Source of the DNA: Candidatus Poribacteria bacterium
GTDB taxonomy: Bacteria; Poribacteria; WGA-4E; WGA-3G
Reading direction: 5' to 3'
Length of the DNA: 64,000 bases
Assembly: GCA_009841255.1 (NCBI GenBank)
Contig: VXMD01000033.1
Coordinates: forward strand, 25,095 to 89,094
Shown here: positions 18,536 through 26,468 of the stretch, one piece after another
Numbering within the stretch: position 1 is the first letter of the stretch
Layout of the letters: each line of letters starts with the position of its first letter
Position numbers and translations under genes: made by a program
Notes under the pieces: model-generated
The model's database searches: none
What the model saw: the letters and a program-made list of their open reading frames with translations, nothing else
Told to the model about the DNA's origin: nothing

Positions 18536-19870
18536 ATGAATCGAGATGAAGTCAAACGTTTCGTTGAAGAGAAGGATATTGAGTTTTTTCTCTGCTCCTT
18601 CGTAGAGATGAGTGGTGCCCCGAAGGCAAAGGTTATTCCATCCACACACCTCGAAGATATGGCAGAAGAAGGGGCGGGTTTCGGCGGGTTTGCTGCAGGT
18701 GAGATCGGGCAATATCCCCATGACCCAGAGATGGCAAGTATCCCCGACTTTAACTCACTGACAATTGTACCGTGGCGGAAAAACATAGCATGGGTCGCAG
18801 GAGATATGTATGTCGAAGGCGAAGCGTGGTACTACTGTCCAAGAACCATTCTGCGGCGGCAATTGGAAAAAGCGAGGGAGAAGGGTTATATCTTCAACGT
18901 CGGCATAGAAGCAGAATTCATGCTGTTGAAACAGGATGAAACGGGACACTATGCCCCATGGGACAAACTTGATACGTTGGATAAACCGTGCTACGATCTA
19001 AGGGCACTCCATCGCAACCTTGATACGATGACCACTTTGATTAAATACATGCAAGAATTGGGATGGGAGCCCTACGCCAACGATCATGAAGATGGAACGT
19101 GTCAGTTCGAGGCGAATTGGACCTATTCGGACGCCCTTACGACAGCGGATCGGCATACCTTCTTCAAGTGGATGGTCAAAACACTCGCAGAGGAACGCGG
19201 ACTGTTGGCAACGTTTATGCCGAAACCGTTTACCAATTTGACGGGGAACGGTGCACACTTCCACATGAGCCTCTGGGATGAGGAAAATCAAGCGAATCTG
19301 TTTATGGATGAGGATGATAGAAACGGCTTATCTCAACTTGCTTATTGGTTTACAGGCGGTATTCTCAAACATGCGCAAGCAGTAACGGCGGTTACGAATC
19401 CGCTTGTGAACAGTTACAAACGTTTAGTTCGTAGACCTCCACGTTCAGGTTCATCGTGGGCACCGGTTTACGTCACCTACGGGGCAAATAATCGAACACA
19501 GATGATCCGGATTCCGGCACCGGGACGGATTGAGAACCGATTAGGTGATGGCGCGGCAAATCCTTACCTCGCGGCAACAGTGCTGCTTGCTGCGGGTCTG
19601 GACGGTATTGAAAATAAGATTGATCCGGGGGTACAGAACGAGGATAACCTTTATGAAGTACCAGAGGACGAATTGCAACAGCGGGGTATCGGTTCGCTAC
19701 CCGCGACGCTCGACGCAGCGGCAGATGCTCTTGAAAAAGATGAAATCATCAAGAACGCCCTCGGAATGGAATATGCTGATTACTACATTCAGGTCAAACG
19801 CCAAGAATGGCGCAACTACCATTGGAGCGTTAGCCAATGGGAGACCGATAACTACTTGGAAGTCTATTAA
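18536..19870 (+). CDS. glnT: glutamine synthetase, type III (GlnT) family
   Basis: 444 aa from ATG 18536 with GGAG upstream; the frame reaches back to 18437 without reason to use it. N-terminal beta-grasp, then the catalytic domain: NVGIEAEFML (metal ligands), EDGTCQFEANW, LTGNGAHFHMSLWD (His of the ammonium/metal site), NPLVNSYKRLVRRPPRSGSSWAPVYVTYG (Arg substrate loop) and RIENRLGDGAANPYLA. The length and motifs fit the type III glutamate-ammonia ligase group, whose members include gamma-glutamylmethylamide and related ligases, so the amine substrate could differ from ammonia. It stands alone, with its own promoter. Confidence 0.8.
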   Translation: MNRDEVKRFVEEKDIEFFLCSFVEMSGAPKAKVIPSTHLEDMAEEGAGFGGFAAGEIGQYPHDPEMASIPDFNSLTIVPWRKNIAWVAGDMYVEGEAWYYCPRTILRRQLEKAREKGYIFNVGIEAEFMLLKQDETGHYAPWDKLDTLDKPCYDLRALHRNLDTMTTLIKYMQELGWEPYANDHEDGTCQFEANWTYSDALTTADRHTFFKWMVKTLAEERGLLATFMPKPFTNLTGNGAHFHMSLWDEENQANLFMDEDDRNGLSQLAYWFTGGILKHAQAVTAVTNPLVNSYKRLVRRPPRSGSSWAPVYVTYGANNRTQMIRIPAPGRIENRLGDGAANPYLAATVLLAAGLDGIENKIDPGVQNEDNLYEVPEDELQQRGIGSLPATLDAAADALEKDEIIKNALGMEYADYYIQVKRQEWRNYHWSVSQWETDNYLEVY

Positions 19871-19988
19871 TATGAAAAGTCATCAAGCAGCAACCGCCCC
19901 CAAACCCAAAATGAAATTATGTCTTAAATGGTATAATTTGTCTTTGCTTTATATTTCGAAGACAGTCCAGGAGCCCATAAATTAAAAT

Positions 19989-21146
19989 ATGAAAATCTTA
20001 TTCAGACTGCTCGGGTTGACACTTGTATATCTGTCAGTCGTTTACATCGTTAGTTGTGGACAGCGTGAAGAGGATGCCGAAATTACGCCAGTTGGACTGG
20101 TGAGTGCAGAGCCAGCAGATGGGAGTACTATCGACGTAAACGGAATCATTACTGCTACTTTTAACGATATTCCCGGAAACGTGTCAGTGAATGCGGGCAT
20201 TATTAAAAAAGCAGGAACAACGGTCACAATCTCAGGACCCTTCAACCCGGGTCCACTGACCCTAACAATCACTTGGGAAGATGGAGTGCAAACACTCACC
20301 TACACCGTCACAACACCCAAACCACGGACGACTGAACCAATCCCTGAAGTTGAACAGGAACCCGTCCTTGAGCCCGAACCCATTATCCCAGATGGAATGG
20401 TCCTGATTCCGGAAGGTGAGTTTAAAATGGATAGCAATGATGGCGGTGCCGATGCCGATGAGCAACCGGTACACACCGTTCACCTTGATGCGTTTTATAT
20501 AGACGCAAACGAGGTAACGAATGGAGAATTTAAGGATTTCATCCTCTCGAATCCGGAATGGCAAAAAGATCGCATTGACGATAAATTCGCCGATGCTAAT
20601 TACCTAAGCGATTGGAATGGAAATAACCATCCGCTCGGTGAACGGGACCATCCTGTTCGCTACGTGAGTTGGTATGCGGCGATGGCTTACGCCGTGTGGA
20701 CAGCCAAACGCTTACCAACAGAAGCGGAATGGGAGAAAGCCGCACGCGGGGGATTAGACAAAAAGCAGTACCCGTGGGGCAACGGCATTAATTTCAACAG
20801 GGCAAATTATGGTAAGCGTCTCGGCGAGACAACGCCAGTCGGCGATTACCCTCCGAACGACTACGGTGTATATGATATCGCCGGAAACGTGTGGGAATGG
20901 TGTCTCGATGGATACGAGGTTGATTTCTATGCTAACTCTCCACGTCGGAATCCCACGGCAGGTGCAAATACTGTCGAAGAAATCGTCAGCGATTTCGAGA
21001 ACATTGTAGATTTTCGCGTGTTGCGGGGAGGTGGGTGGAACAGCAATCCCGAGTGGCTGCGCGCAGCGAACCGTCACGGGACAAGTCCAGCGTATGCTGG
21101 CATCGGTGCCCTCGGATTCCGTTGTGCGAAATCTGTATCACCTTAA
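19989..21146 (+). CDS. lipoprotein with SUMF1/FGE-like domain
   Basis: 385 aa. Lipobox VSCG near residue 23. An Ig-like domain (SAEPADGSTIDVNG ... LTITWEDG) and a Pro/Glu linker (EQEPVLEPEPIIP) are followed by a SUMF1-type domain from ~135: GMVLIPEGEFKM, EQPVHTVHLDAFYIDANEVTNGEF, RLPTEAEWEKAARGG, DIAGNVWEWCLDG, RVLRGGGWNSN. The formylglycine-generating enzyme proper uses a Cys pair near the C-terminus, which is absent here, so this is a SUMF1-fold (C-type-lectin-like) surface protein rather than a sulfatase activator. It opens a run of exported proteins. Confidence 0.85.
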   Translation: MKILFRLLGLTLVYLSVVYIVSCGQREEDAEITPVGLVSAEPADGSTIDVNGIITATFNDIPGNVSVNAGIIKKAGTTVTISGPFNPGPLTLTITWEDGVQTLTYTVTTPKPRTTEPIPEVEQEPVLEPEPIIPDGMVLIPEGEFKMDSNDGGADADEQPVHTVHLDAFYIDANEVTNGEFKDFILSNPEWQKDRIDDKFADANYLSDWNGNNHPLGERDHPVRYVSWYAAMAYAVWTAKRLPTEAEWEKAARGGLDKKQYPWGNGINFNRANYGKRLGETTPVGDYPPNDYGVYDIAGNVWEWCLDGYEVDFYANSPRRNPTAGANTVEEIVSDFENIVDFRVLRGGGWNSNPEWLRAANRHGTSPAYAGIGALGFRCAKSVSP

Positions 21147-21309
21147 CACGTCGTATCTCACCTGATCCACCCCATAAAATTTTGTATGTTGAGACAAAAA
21201 CGAAAATTTGTTAGAATGTCACCTAAAGGGAAGAAGACATCAGTTACTTTCTGATTCTTGTATTTTGTATAGTGTTAAACTATTTTTACTTTTCAGCGAA
21301 GGAGACGCA

Positions 21310-22095
21310 ATGAAAATCTTTTCAGTTATCACGCTCTGTTTGCTCATCTGTGCGGCATTTTCGCACGCTGACTTAATGGAGGGACTTGTCTTATATATGC
21401 CACTTGATGAAGGTGCTGGAACCGCAACGCAGGATTTCTCTGCAAACGGTTTTGAAGGCGAAGTGATGGGCGGCGCGAAATGGATTGACGGACAACACGG
21501 TAAAGCACTTCAATTTGCGGCGGCTGCAGATCACGTCCTCATTGAAGACGATGCTGCCTTTCATCTTGAAGGCGCGATTACACAAGCTGCCTGGGTTCAG
21601 CTGGACCGGCTTCCAGGCGCACACGCTATTATCTTCGGGACTCGGCAGGGCGGTGCGACTCGGCATATCGGTTTCGGATTCGGCATGAATCCGGCAAATG
21701 GTATCAAAGTCTGGACCAACGGCGCAGCCGGTGGATTCAAGGACATCAACGATAACGCAACAAAACTGGAAACGGGTAAGTGGTATTATCTCGCCTATAC
21801 CCACACAGACGATAGCAACGGCTTAGTAGAGATATACGTAGACGGTGAGGTAACACACTCAGAAGAGTCGGGAAATCCGGTTGCCCCTGCGCAAAATACG
21901 AGCGCGGTGACTATCGGTACATGGGGCGGTGAAGCGTGGACTGGGAGCGTTGACGAAGTTCGACTCTGGAATCGTGCCCTCTCGGCAGACGAGATTAAAG
22001 CGAGCATGGATCAAAACGCTGAATCATTTCTGACCCCGGTAGAGCCGCAAGGTAAACTCGCCACGACCTGGGCGAATATTAAGTCAAACAAATAA
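21310..22095 (+). CDS. exported LamG (concanavalin-like) domain protein with shared C-terminal tail
   Basis: 261 aa from ATG 21310 (GGAGACGCA upstream). Signal peptide MKIFSVITLCLLICAAFSHA. One LamG/Laminin_G_3 jelly-roll domain fills residues ~25-235: GLVLYMPLDEGAGTATQD, AWVQLDRLPGAHAIIFG, GKWYYLAYTHTDD, DEVRLWNRALSADEIKASM. Such domains bind carbohydrate or protein ligands outside the cell. After the domain comes a short tail, LTPVEPQGKLATTWANIKSNK, which recurs in three other exported proteins of this window (ends 23147, 26403, 27155). Confidence 0.85.
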   Translation: MKIFSVITLCLLICAAFSHADLMEGLVLYMPLDEGAGTATQDFSANGFEGEVMGGAKWIDGQHGKALQFAAAADHVLIEDDAAFHLEGAITQAAWVQLDRLPGAHAIIFGTRQGGATRHIGFGFGMNPANGIKVWTNGAAGGFKDINDNATKLETGKWYYLAYTHTDDSNGLVEIYVDGEVTHSEESGNPVAPAQNTSAVTIGTWGGEAWTGSVDEVRLWNRALSADEIKASMDQNAESFLTPVEPQGKLATTWANIKSNK

Positions 22096-22364
22096 TCTGT
22101 AAACGAATCACATTTTTTTAACGATGGCCCTTGGGCATTGTTCCCTGTGCAAGCCGCGTGTGGGCTTGCAGGACAATGTTCCACAATGGTTTCTGGTGAA
22201 ACTTCCGTCCGCATCTAAAAAGGTGCGGACGATCCATCAACAACCTGCCCGAAATGTAATGGAGGGCAGAGCAGAAGTTCATAATTAGAAATTTGTGCTA
22301 AGTTTCGGAAAGGCTGGGGCTTAGGCACCAGCCTTTCTGCTAATCTACGAACAAGGAGATTATC
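22096..22364 (+). other. structured intergenic region with three hairpins
   Basis: 269 bp between the two LamG genes. A long bulged hairpin at 22136-22178 pairs CATTGT with ACAATG and GCAAGCC with GGCTTGC. A second, GTCCGCA / TGCGGAC, lies at 22207-22230. A third, GAAAGGCTGG / CCAGCCTTTC, lies at 22308-22337 just before the AAGGAG of the next gene. Together they look like transcribed structure or stacked repeats. No reading frame is supported. Confidence 0.45.
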
Positions 22365-23147
22365 ATGAAGACGTTGGTATTTTTGTTGGTTTCCTTTGGC
22401 GCGATCCTCGTGCTTTCTATGAACGTTGAAGCAATTCGAAACGATTCGGATCTGATCATCTACTATTCCTTCGACAAAGATGAAAAAGAGGTCGCAGACG
22501 ACAGTGGTAATGGGTTTGACGGTGAAGTTTCAAATGCGGACTGGAGTAAAGATGGCAAACACGGTGGCGCGATGGAATTTGACGGCGGAAGTGCTATCAA
22601 AACCCCACAAGAAATCCCCGGTCTTACTGATACTGAGCTAACGGCAATGACTGTGGAGCATTGGGTAATGATTAATGCACAAACCGGCGACACACAGCAA
22701 GTTTGGGAAGCATTGAATGCTGCGGGTGCATGGCCTGCTGAAACCTTCATCGAAGGGGCCGCAGAGATGGTGTTCTACATCTATGATACCAAAAACACGG
22801 AACATCGAACCCCGATTCCGGAATTGCCAGTTAAAAAATGGGTACATATCGCTGGCACGTATGACGGTAAAGTTCAGAAGTCTTATTTTAACGGCAAAGT
22901 CGTCAGTGAAACGGATTGGAGCGGTAAATTCACAATCTTCGCCGCGCCTACGGGTGCCATCGTTCTCGGTAAAGACAATGAGGCAGACATTCAATACCTA
23001 AACGGGTTTATCGATGAGTTCGCCTTCTATACACGCGCCTTGAGCGAGGATGAGATTAAAGCCGACATGAACGACGGCGTTCTATTTGCTGTTGATCCGA
23101 GAGAGAAACTCAGCACCACATGGGCAAATATCAAGGCTGAGTATTAA
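22365..23147 (+). CDS. exported LamG domain protein with shared C-terminal tail
   Basis: 260 aa, AAGGAG before ATG 22365. Signal peptide to about residue 24. LamG domain: DLIIYYSFDKDEKEVADDSGNGFDG, HGGAMEFDGGSAIK, KKWVHIAGTYDGKVQKSYFNGK, GFIDEFAFYTRALSEDEIKADM. It is a diverged paralogue of the previous LamG protein, with the same order of domain then tail (VDPREKLSTTWANIKAEY). Probably extracellular or cell-surface; ligand unknown. Confidence 0.85.
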   Translation: MKTLVFLLVSFGAILVLSMNVEAIRNDSDLIIYYSFDKDEKEVADDSGNGFDGEVSNADWSKDGKHGGAMEFDGGSAIKTPQEIPGLTDTELTAMTVEHWVMINAQTGDTQQVWEALNAAGAWPAETFIEGAAEMVFYIYDTKNTEHRTPIPELPVKKWVHIAGTYDGKVQKSYFNGKVVSETDWSGKFTIFAAPTGAIVLGKDNEADIQYLNGFIDEFAFYTRALSEDEIKADMNDGVLFAVDPREKLSTTWANIKAEY

Positions 23148-23162
23148 CCTGAGTCGTCAGTT

Positions 23163-23193
23163 TTGTAGGGGCTGGGTAACCCAGCCCTTACAA
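23163..23193. repeat. GC-rich palindrome downstream of the LamG gene
   Basis: TTGTAGGGGCTGGG / CCCAGCCCTTACAA forms a ~14-bp stem with one G-U pair and a very short loop. No T-run follows, so it is more like a REP-type repeat than a classical terminator. Confidence 0.5.
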
Positions 23194-23279
23194 CAGTGAC
23201 CCTCCATGAAATGTTGCCGTTAACTGAAAACTATCTCACTGCCAAATTTTTAACCCCTCAGGTCTACAGGACCGCTCCC

Positions 23280-24299
23280 TTGATACAAACAGAAATCCAG
23301 TTAGAATCATATCTATCCGAACCGACAGACGAGGTAACAGCGTCTATGGCTACGCTGGAGGGGGATATCCTTATCCTCGGTGTTGGTGGAAAGATGGGAC
23401 CGACGCTCGCCAAACAGGCGAAACGCGCTATTGACCTCGCAGGAATCACCAAAAAGGTTATCGGTGTGTCCCGTTTTTCGACACCGGGTGTGCAAGCAGG
23501 TTTGCATGAAGTCGGTATTGAAACAATTGCCGGGGATTTGCTATCCGAAGACTGTTTGCAAAACCTGCCTAACATCCAAAATGTGATCTTGATGGCAGGT
23601 AGGAAGTTCGGTTCTACAGATGATGAAAGTCTAACGTGGGCGATGAATAGCTATATGCCGGGACGTGTAGCAGATAAGTTTAAGGATTCTCGGCTGGTCG
23701 TTTTTTCAACAGGAAATGTCTACCCGCTAACCCGAGTCTCCTATGGGGGTGCGACAGAATGTTTACCCCCCGCTCCAATCGGTGAATACGCGCAATCGTG
23801 CTTGAGCCGTGAGCGTATATGTGCCTACTTTTCATTGCAATTCGGTACACCTATGGCGATTTTGCGCTTAAATTACGCGATTGACCTCCGTTATGGAATA
23901 TTGCTGGATATCGCCGAAAAAGTTTACACGGAACAATCGATTTCACTTGAGATGGGCAATGTGAATGTAATATGGCAAAGAGATGCGAATTCTGTGGTTT
24001 TGCGGGCTTTCGCACACTGCCAAAGTCCACCATTGATCCTCAATGTGACCGGACCGGAGACGGTTTCTATCCGATACCTCGCTGGACGTTTCGGCACGCT
24101 TTTCAACAAACTGCCACGGTTCGAGGGCGAAGAGGCAGAAACGGCATTGTTAAGTAATCCCGCTCGGTGTCATCGCCTATTTGGATACCCACGTGTTTCT
24201 TTGGAGCAGATGGTCGAATGGACAGCAGAATGGGTTCGGATAGGTGGAACAACACTCCGTAAACCGACGCACTTTGAGGTGCGTGACGGAAAATTCTGA
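23280..24299 (+). CDS. NAD-dependent epimerase/dehydratase
   Basis: Short-chain, extended-SDR type. The NAD-binding motif reads GDILILGVGGKMGPTLA (GxGGxxG), followed by VSRFS, and VVFSTGNVYPLT near the active site. The frame is open from 23196 (GTG) with ATG at 23211, but the conserved-looking part begins near TTG 23280 (LIQTEIQLESYL), which has AGGA 9 nt upstream; the start is therefore uncertain (340 to 368 aa). Typical YxxxK is not obvious: the region after STGNVYPL reads GEYAQSCLSRERI, giving Tyr then Arg. Substrate unknown, probably a nucleotide sugar or sugar acid. Confidence 0.7.
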   Translation: MIQTEIQLESYLSEPTDEVTASMATLEGDILILGVGGKMGPTLAKQAKRAIDLAGITKKVIGVSRFSTPGVQAGLHEVGIETIAGDLLSEDCLQNLPNIQNVILMAGRKFGSTDDESLTWAMNSYMPGRVADKFKDSRLVVFSTGNVYPLTRVSYGGATECLPPAPIGEYAQSCLSRERICAYFSLQFGTPMAILRLNYAIDLRYGILLDIAEKVYTEQSISLEMGNVNVIWQRDANSVVLRAFAHCQSPPLILNVTGPETVSIRYLAGRFGTLFNKLPRFEGEEAETALLSNPARCHRLFGYPRVSLEQMVEWTAEWVRIGGTTLRKPTHFEVRDGKF

Positions 24300-24302
24300 T
24301 AA

Positions 24303-24490
24303 TGGCTATCGGTTGTCAGTCATCAGTTAAAGAACGCAAGTTGCCACCCTTGTAGCATAGAGAACCGTTAGTCTGTGCATCAGGGTGCGCAACTTAATAG
24401 GATACGCTACAAAAGAGTCCCCAAGGCAGACAGATTGTCACAGGAAACCCCTTTAACTGAAAACCGATAACCGAAAACTGATAACTTCAA
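24303..24490. repeat. MITE-like element of nested inverted repeats (copy B)
   Basis: The outer arms (TATCGGTTGTCAGTCATCAG / CTGAAAACCGATAACCG) are imperfect reverse complements. Inside lie AAGTTGCCACCCT / AGGGTGCGCAACTT and TTGTAGC / GCTACAA. This nested structure, no coding frame and related arms elsewhere suggest a nonautonomous mobile repeat filling the gap before the TolB-like gene. Confidence 0.5.
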
Positions 24491-24507
24491 AACAATATAG
24501 ACAAAAA

Positions 24508-25470
24508 ATGCGAATTTTGTTAGCATATCAGAGCAGTGTTTTTGTGGCGTTTGCACTTTTAATTACCAATGCTTTGTGCCAACTGCACCCGCCGGTAACT
24601 ATCGCTTTCGCTTCGGACGTGAGCGGTGATTGGGAAATCTATCTAACAGATACGACCGGTAAACAACCGGTGAATCTTACACGCAATCCGGCGGCAGATT
24701 ATTATCCGACGTGGGCACCTGATGGCGTTCAGCTCGCTTTTTTTTCTCGGCGCGATGGGAATCACGAAATTTATGTGATGCGGGCTAATGGAACCCATCA
24801 GCGACGCTTAACACATCACCCGGCAACAGATAAAGCTCCCGCTTGGGCACCTGATGGTAAGCGCCTTGCTTTCACGTCAAATCGAGATGGGCATTTCAAT
24901 ATTTACCTGCTCCACCTTGATAGCGGCGAGGTAACCCATCTCACCGATAACCCATTTGAAGATGAAGCCCCTTCGTGGGCACCCGACGGAAATACCTTAG
25001 TTTTTCACTCAAAACGGGAACTTAACTGGGATATTTACGTGATTGATGTAGGCAGTCGGGTCGAACGGCGGTTGACACATCAACCGCTAATGGACACCTA
25101 TCCCGCCTGGTCACCCGATGGCACACGGATTGTATATGCGTCTATGCACCAAGAGGCAGAACTCGCCGATTTCGATTTGTACCTTATGGACGCAATTGAT
25201 GGTGGGAACAAACAAGCCCTCACCGACACACCAACGGATGAAGCAGTTCCGGCTTGGGCACCTAACGGCAAAACGCTTGCTTTTCAATTTGAAAAGGACG
25301 GCAGATGGGTTATCCACCTGATGCATGCCGATGGAACTGAACGCCGTGAATTGATTAACAACGGGGCATGGGCGGCACAACCGAAATGGTTCAGCGGAAA
25401 CTCGGATGTCCTGCCTATAGAACCGTCAACATTACAGATCCAGCAATGGGGCAAAATTCGAGGTTTTTAA
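24508..25470 (+). CDS. exported TolB-like WD40 beta-propeller protein
   Basis: 320 aa with a signal peptide (to ALCQ, ~residue 25). At least five repeats of the PD40/TolB type are visible, each with a W/S-APDG core: YPTWAPDGVQLAFFS, APAWAPDGKRLAFTSN, APSWAPDGNTLVFHS, YPAWSPDGTRIVYAS, VPAWAPNGKTLAFQ, each followed by a strand such as DIYVID or EIYVMRANGT. It should form a six-bladed propeller in the periplasm or on the surface. TolB itself is larger and has an N-terminal domain that is absent here. The tail LQIQQWGKIRGF weakly recalls the C-terminal motif of its neighbours. Confidence 0.85.
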   Translation: MRILLAYQSSVFVAFALLITNALCQLHPPVTIAFASDVSGDWEIYLTDTTGKQPVNLTRNPAADYYPTWAPDGVQLAFFSRRDGNHEIYVMRANGTHQRRLTHHPATDKAPAWAPDGKRLAFTSNRDGHFNIYLLHLDSGEVTHLTDNPFEDEAPSWAPDGNTLVFHSKRELNWDIYVIDVGSRVERRLTHQPLMDTYPAWSPDGTRIVYASMHQEAELADFDLYLMDAIDGGNKQALTDTPTDEAVPAWAPNGKTLAFQFEKDGRWVIHLMHADGTERRELINNGAWAAQPKWFSGNSDVLPIEPSTLQIQQWGKIRGF

Positions 25471-25657
25471 GCTTACCTTGCGGATAAGTAACGTTGTTTG
25501 TGATTTGAAGGTTTTGGTGATCGAGCCGCCTGCGTGTTTTTGCAAACGCTGAAATCCAATGCGAAGAAAGTTTTTGCTTGGGCGTTTCTGCGTATTTCTG
25601 TGTATTTCTGTGTATTGTTGCAGGCTACGCGTTTGGGTCTAACGAAAAGCTCTTAAC

Positions 25658-25712
25658 TTTAACCATCAACTCGCCTCCGTTATAAATGTTAAGGCACGAG
25701 TTGATGGTTAAA
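25658..25712. repeat. 16-bp hairpin element (covarying copy 1)
   Basis: TTTAACCATCAACTCG (25658-25673) and CGAGTTGATGGTTAAA (25697-25712) are perfect reverse complements with a 23-nt loop. A second copy at 30194-30247 keeps the pairing while changing the sequence (CCATCTACTCG / CGAGTAGATGG). The rest of 25471-25749 has no gene. Confidence 0.65.
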
Positions 25713-25749
25713 ACTGATAACTGATAACTTTAAAAAAAGGAGATATTTT

Positions 25750-26403
25750 ATGCGCTTCAAAACGTTAGTATTAGGTACGCTCTTCATGTTTGGTTTGCTG
25801 CTAACAAGCGGTACGAGTTACGGCTATGAGCGGGCAATTGAGGCAGAGATGGCGGACGCGATCGAAGCACCGATGGTCGTCGCCGACGATGCAGACGCTT
25901 CCGGGGGACAGTTCATCTGGATGGAAGGGGAGCCCGTTGCTGGTGGCGGTGGTGAAGGTTGGGCGGAATACACCCTGCATATCCCTGCACCCGGCACTTA
26001 CGCACTCTGGGGCAAAGTCATCGCATGGGATGGCAATAGCGATTCCTTCTGGGTAACATGGCAACCCGCCGATCCGGACGAAGATGCACAAGCTACTCAG
26101 AACACTGAGTTCCGATGGGGCGTTGCTCAAGGCAACGATTGGCACTGGGATCGGATCAACCACTGGTTAGACGGTGGAACCTTTGAACGGGAATGGGAGA
26201 TATCGGCAGCTGGGGACACCACGCTGCGTATCGCCGTTCGGGAAGACGCAACGATGCTGGATGTGATCTATATCACTGACAATCTTTCAGAAGACGAAGC
26301 AGAAGTGAATCCGCGGGATCCGATTCCTGAAGATTCCTTAACGCCTGTCGAGCCACAAGATAAACTCACTACAACGTGGGGCAGACTCAAAGCAGGTAGA
26401 TAG
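25750..26403 (+). CDS. exported carbohydrate-binding-like beta-sandwich protein (paralogue 1)
   Basis: 217 aa, AAGGAG before the ATG, signal peptide to ~residue 25. The core (GGQFIWMEGEPVAGGGGEG, then YALWGKVIAWDGNSDSFWV, HWDRINHWLDGGTF, TLRIAVREDATMLDVIYIT) has the shape of a CBM/malectin-like jelly roll, with the ending typical of domains that sense bound sugar at an Asp/Glu-rich face. The next gene encodes a close paralogue (most of the core is identical), so this is a tandem duplication. The C-terminal tail LTPVEPQDKLTTTWGRLKAGR belongs to the shared tail family. Confidence 0.75.
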   Translation: MRFKTLVLGTLFMFGLLLTSGTSYGYERAIEAEMADAIEAPMVVADDADASGGQFIWMEGEPVAGGGGEGWAEYTLHIPAPGTYALWGKVIAWDGNSDSFWVTWQPADPDEDAQATQNTEFRWGVAQGNDWHWDRINHWLDGGTFEREWEISAAGDTTLRIAVREDATMLDVIYITDNLSEDEAEVNPRDPIPEDSLTPVEPQDKLTTTWGRLKAGR

Positions 26404-26468
26404 ATAGTCAACTACGGGCGGATCAATACATCCGCCCAACATTTCAGAGAAGAGAAAGGAGCATTTTG

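Noticed and set aside
19989..21146. Annotation as formylglycine-generating enzyme
   Set aside because: The active-site Cys pair is missing, so only the SUMF1 fold is supported.
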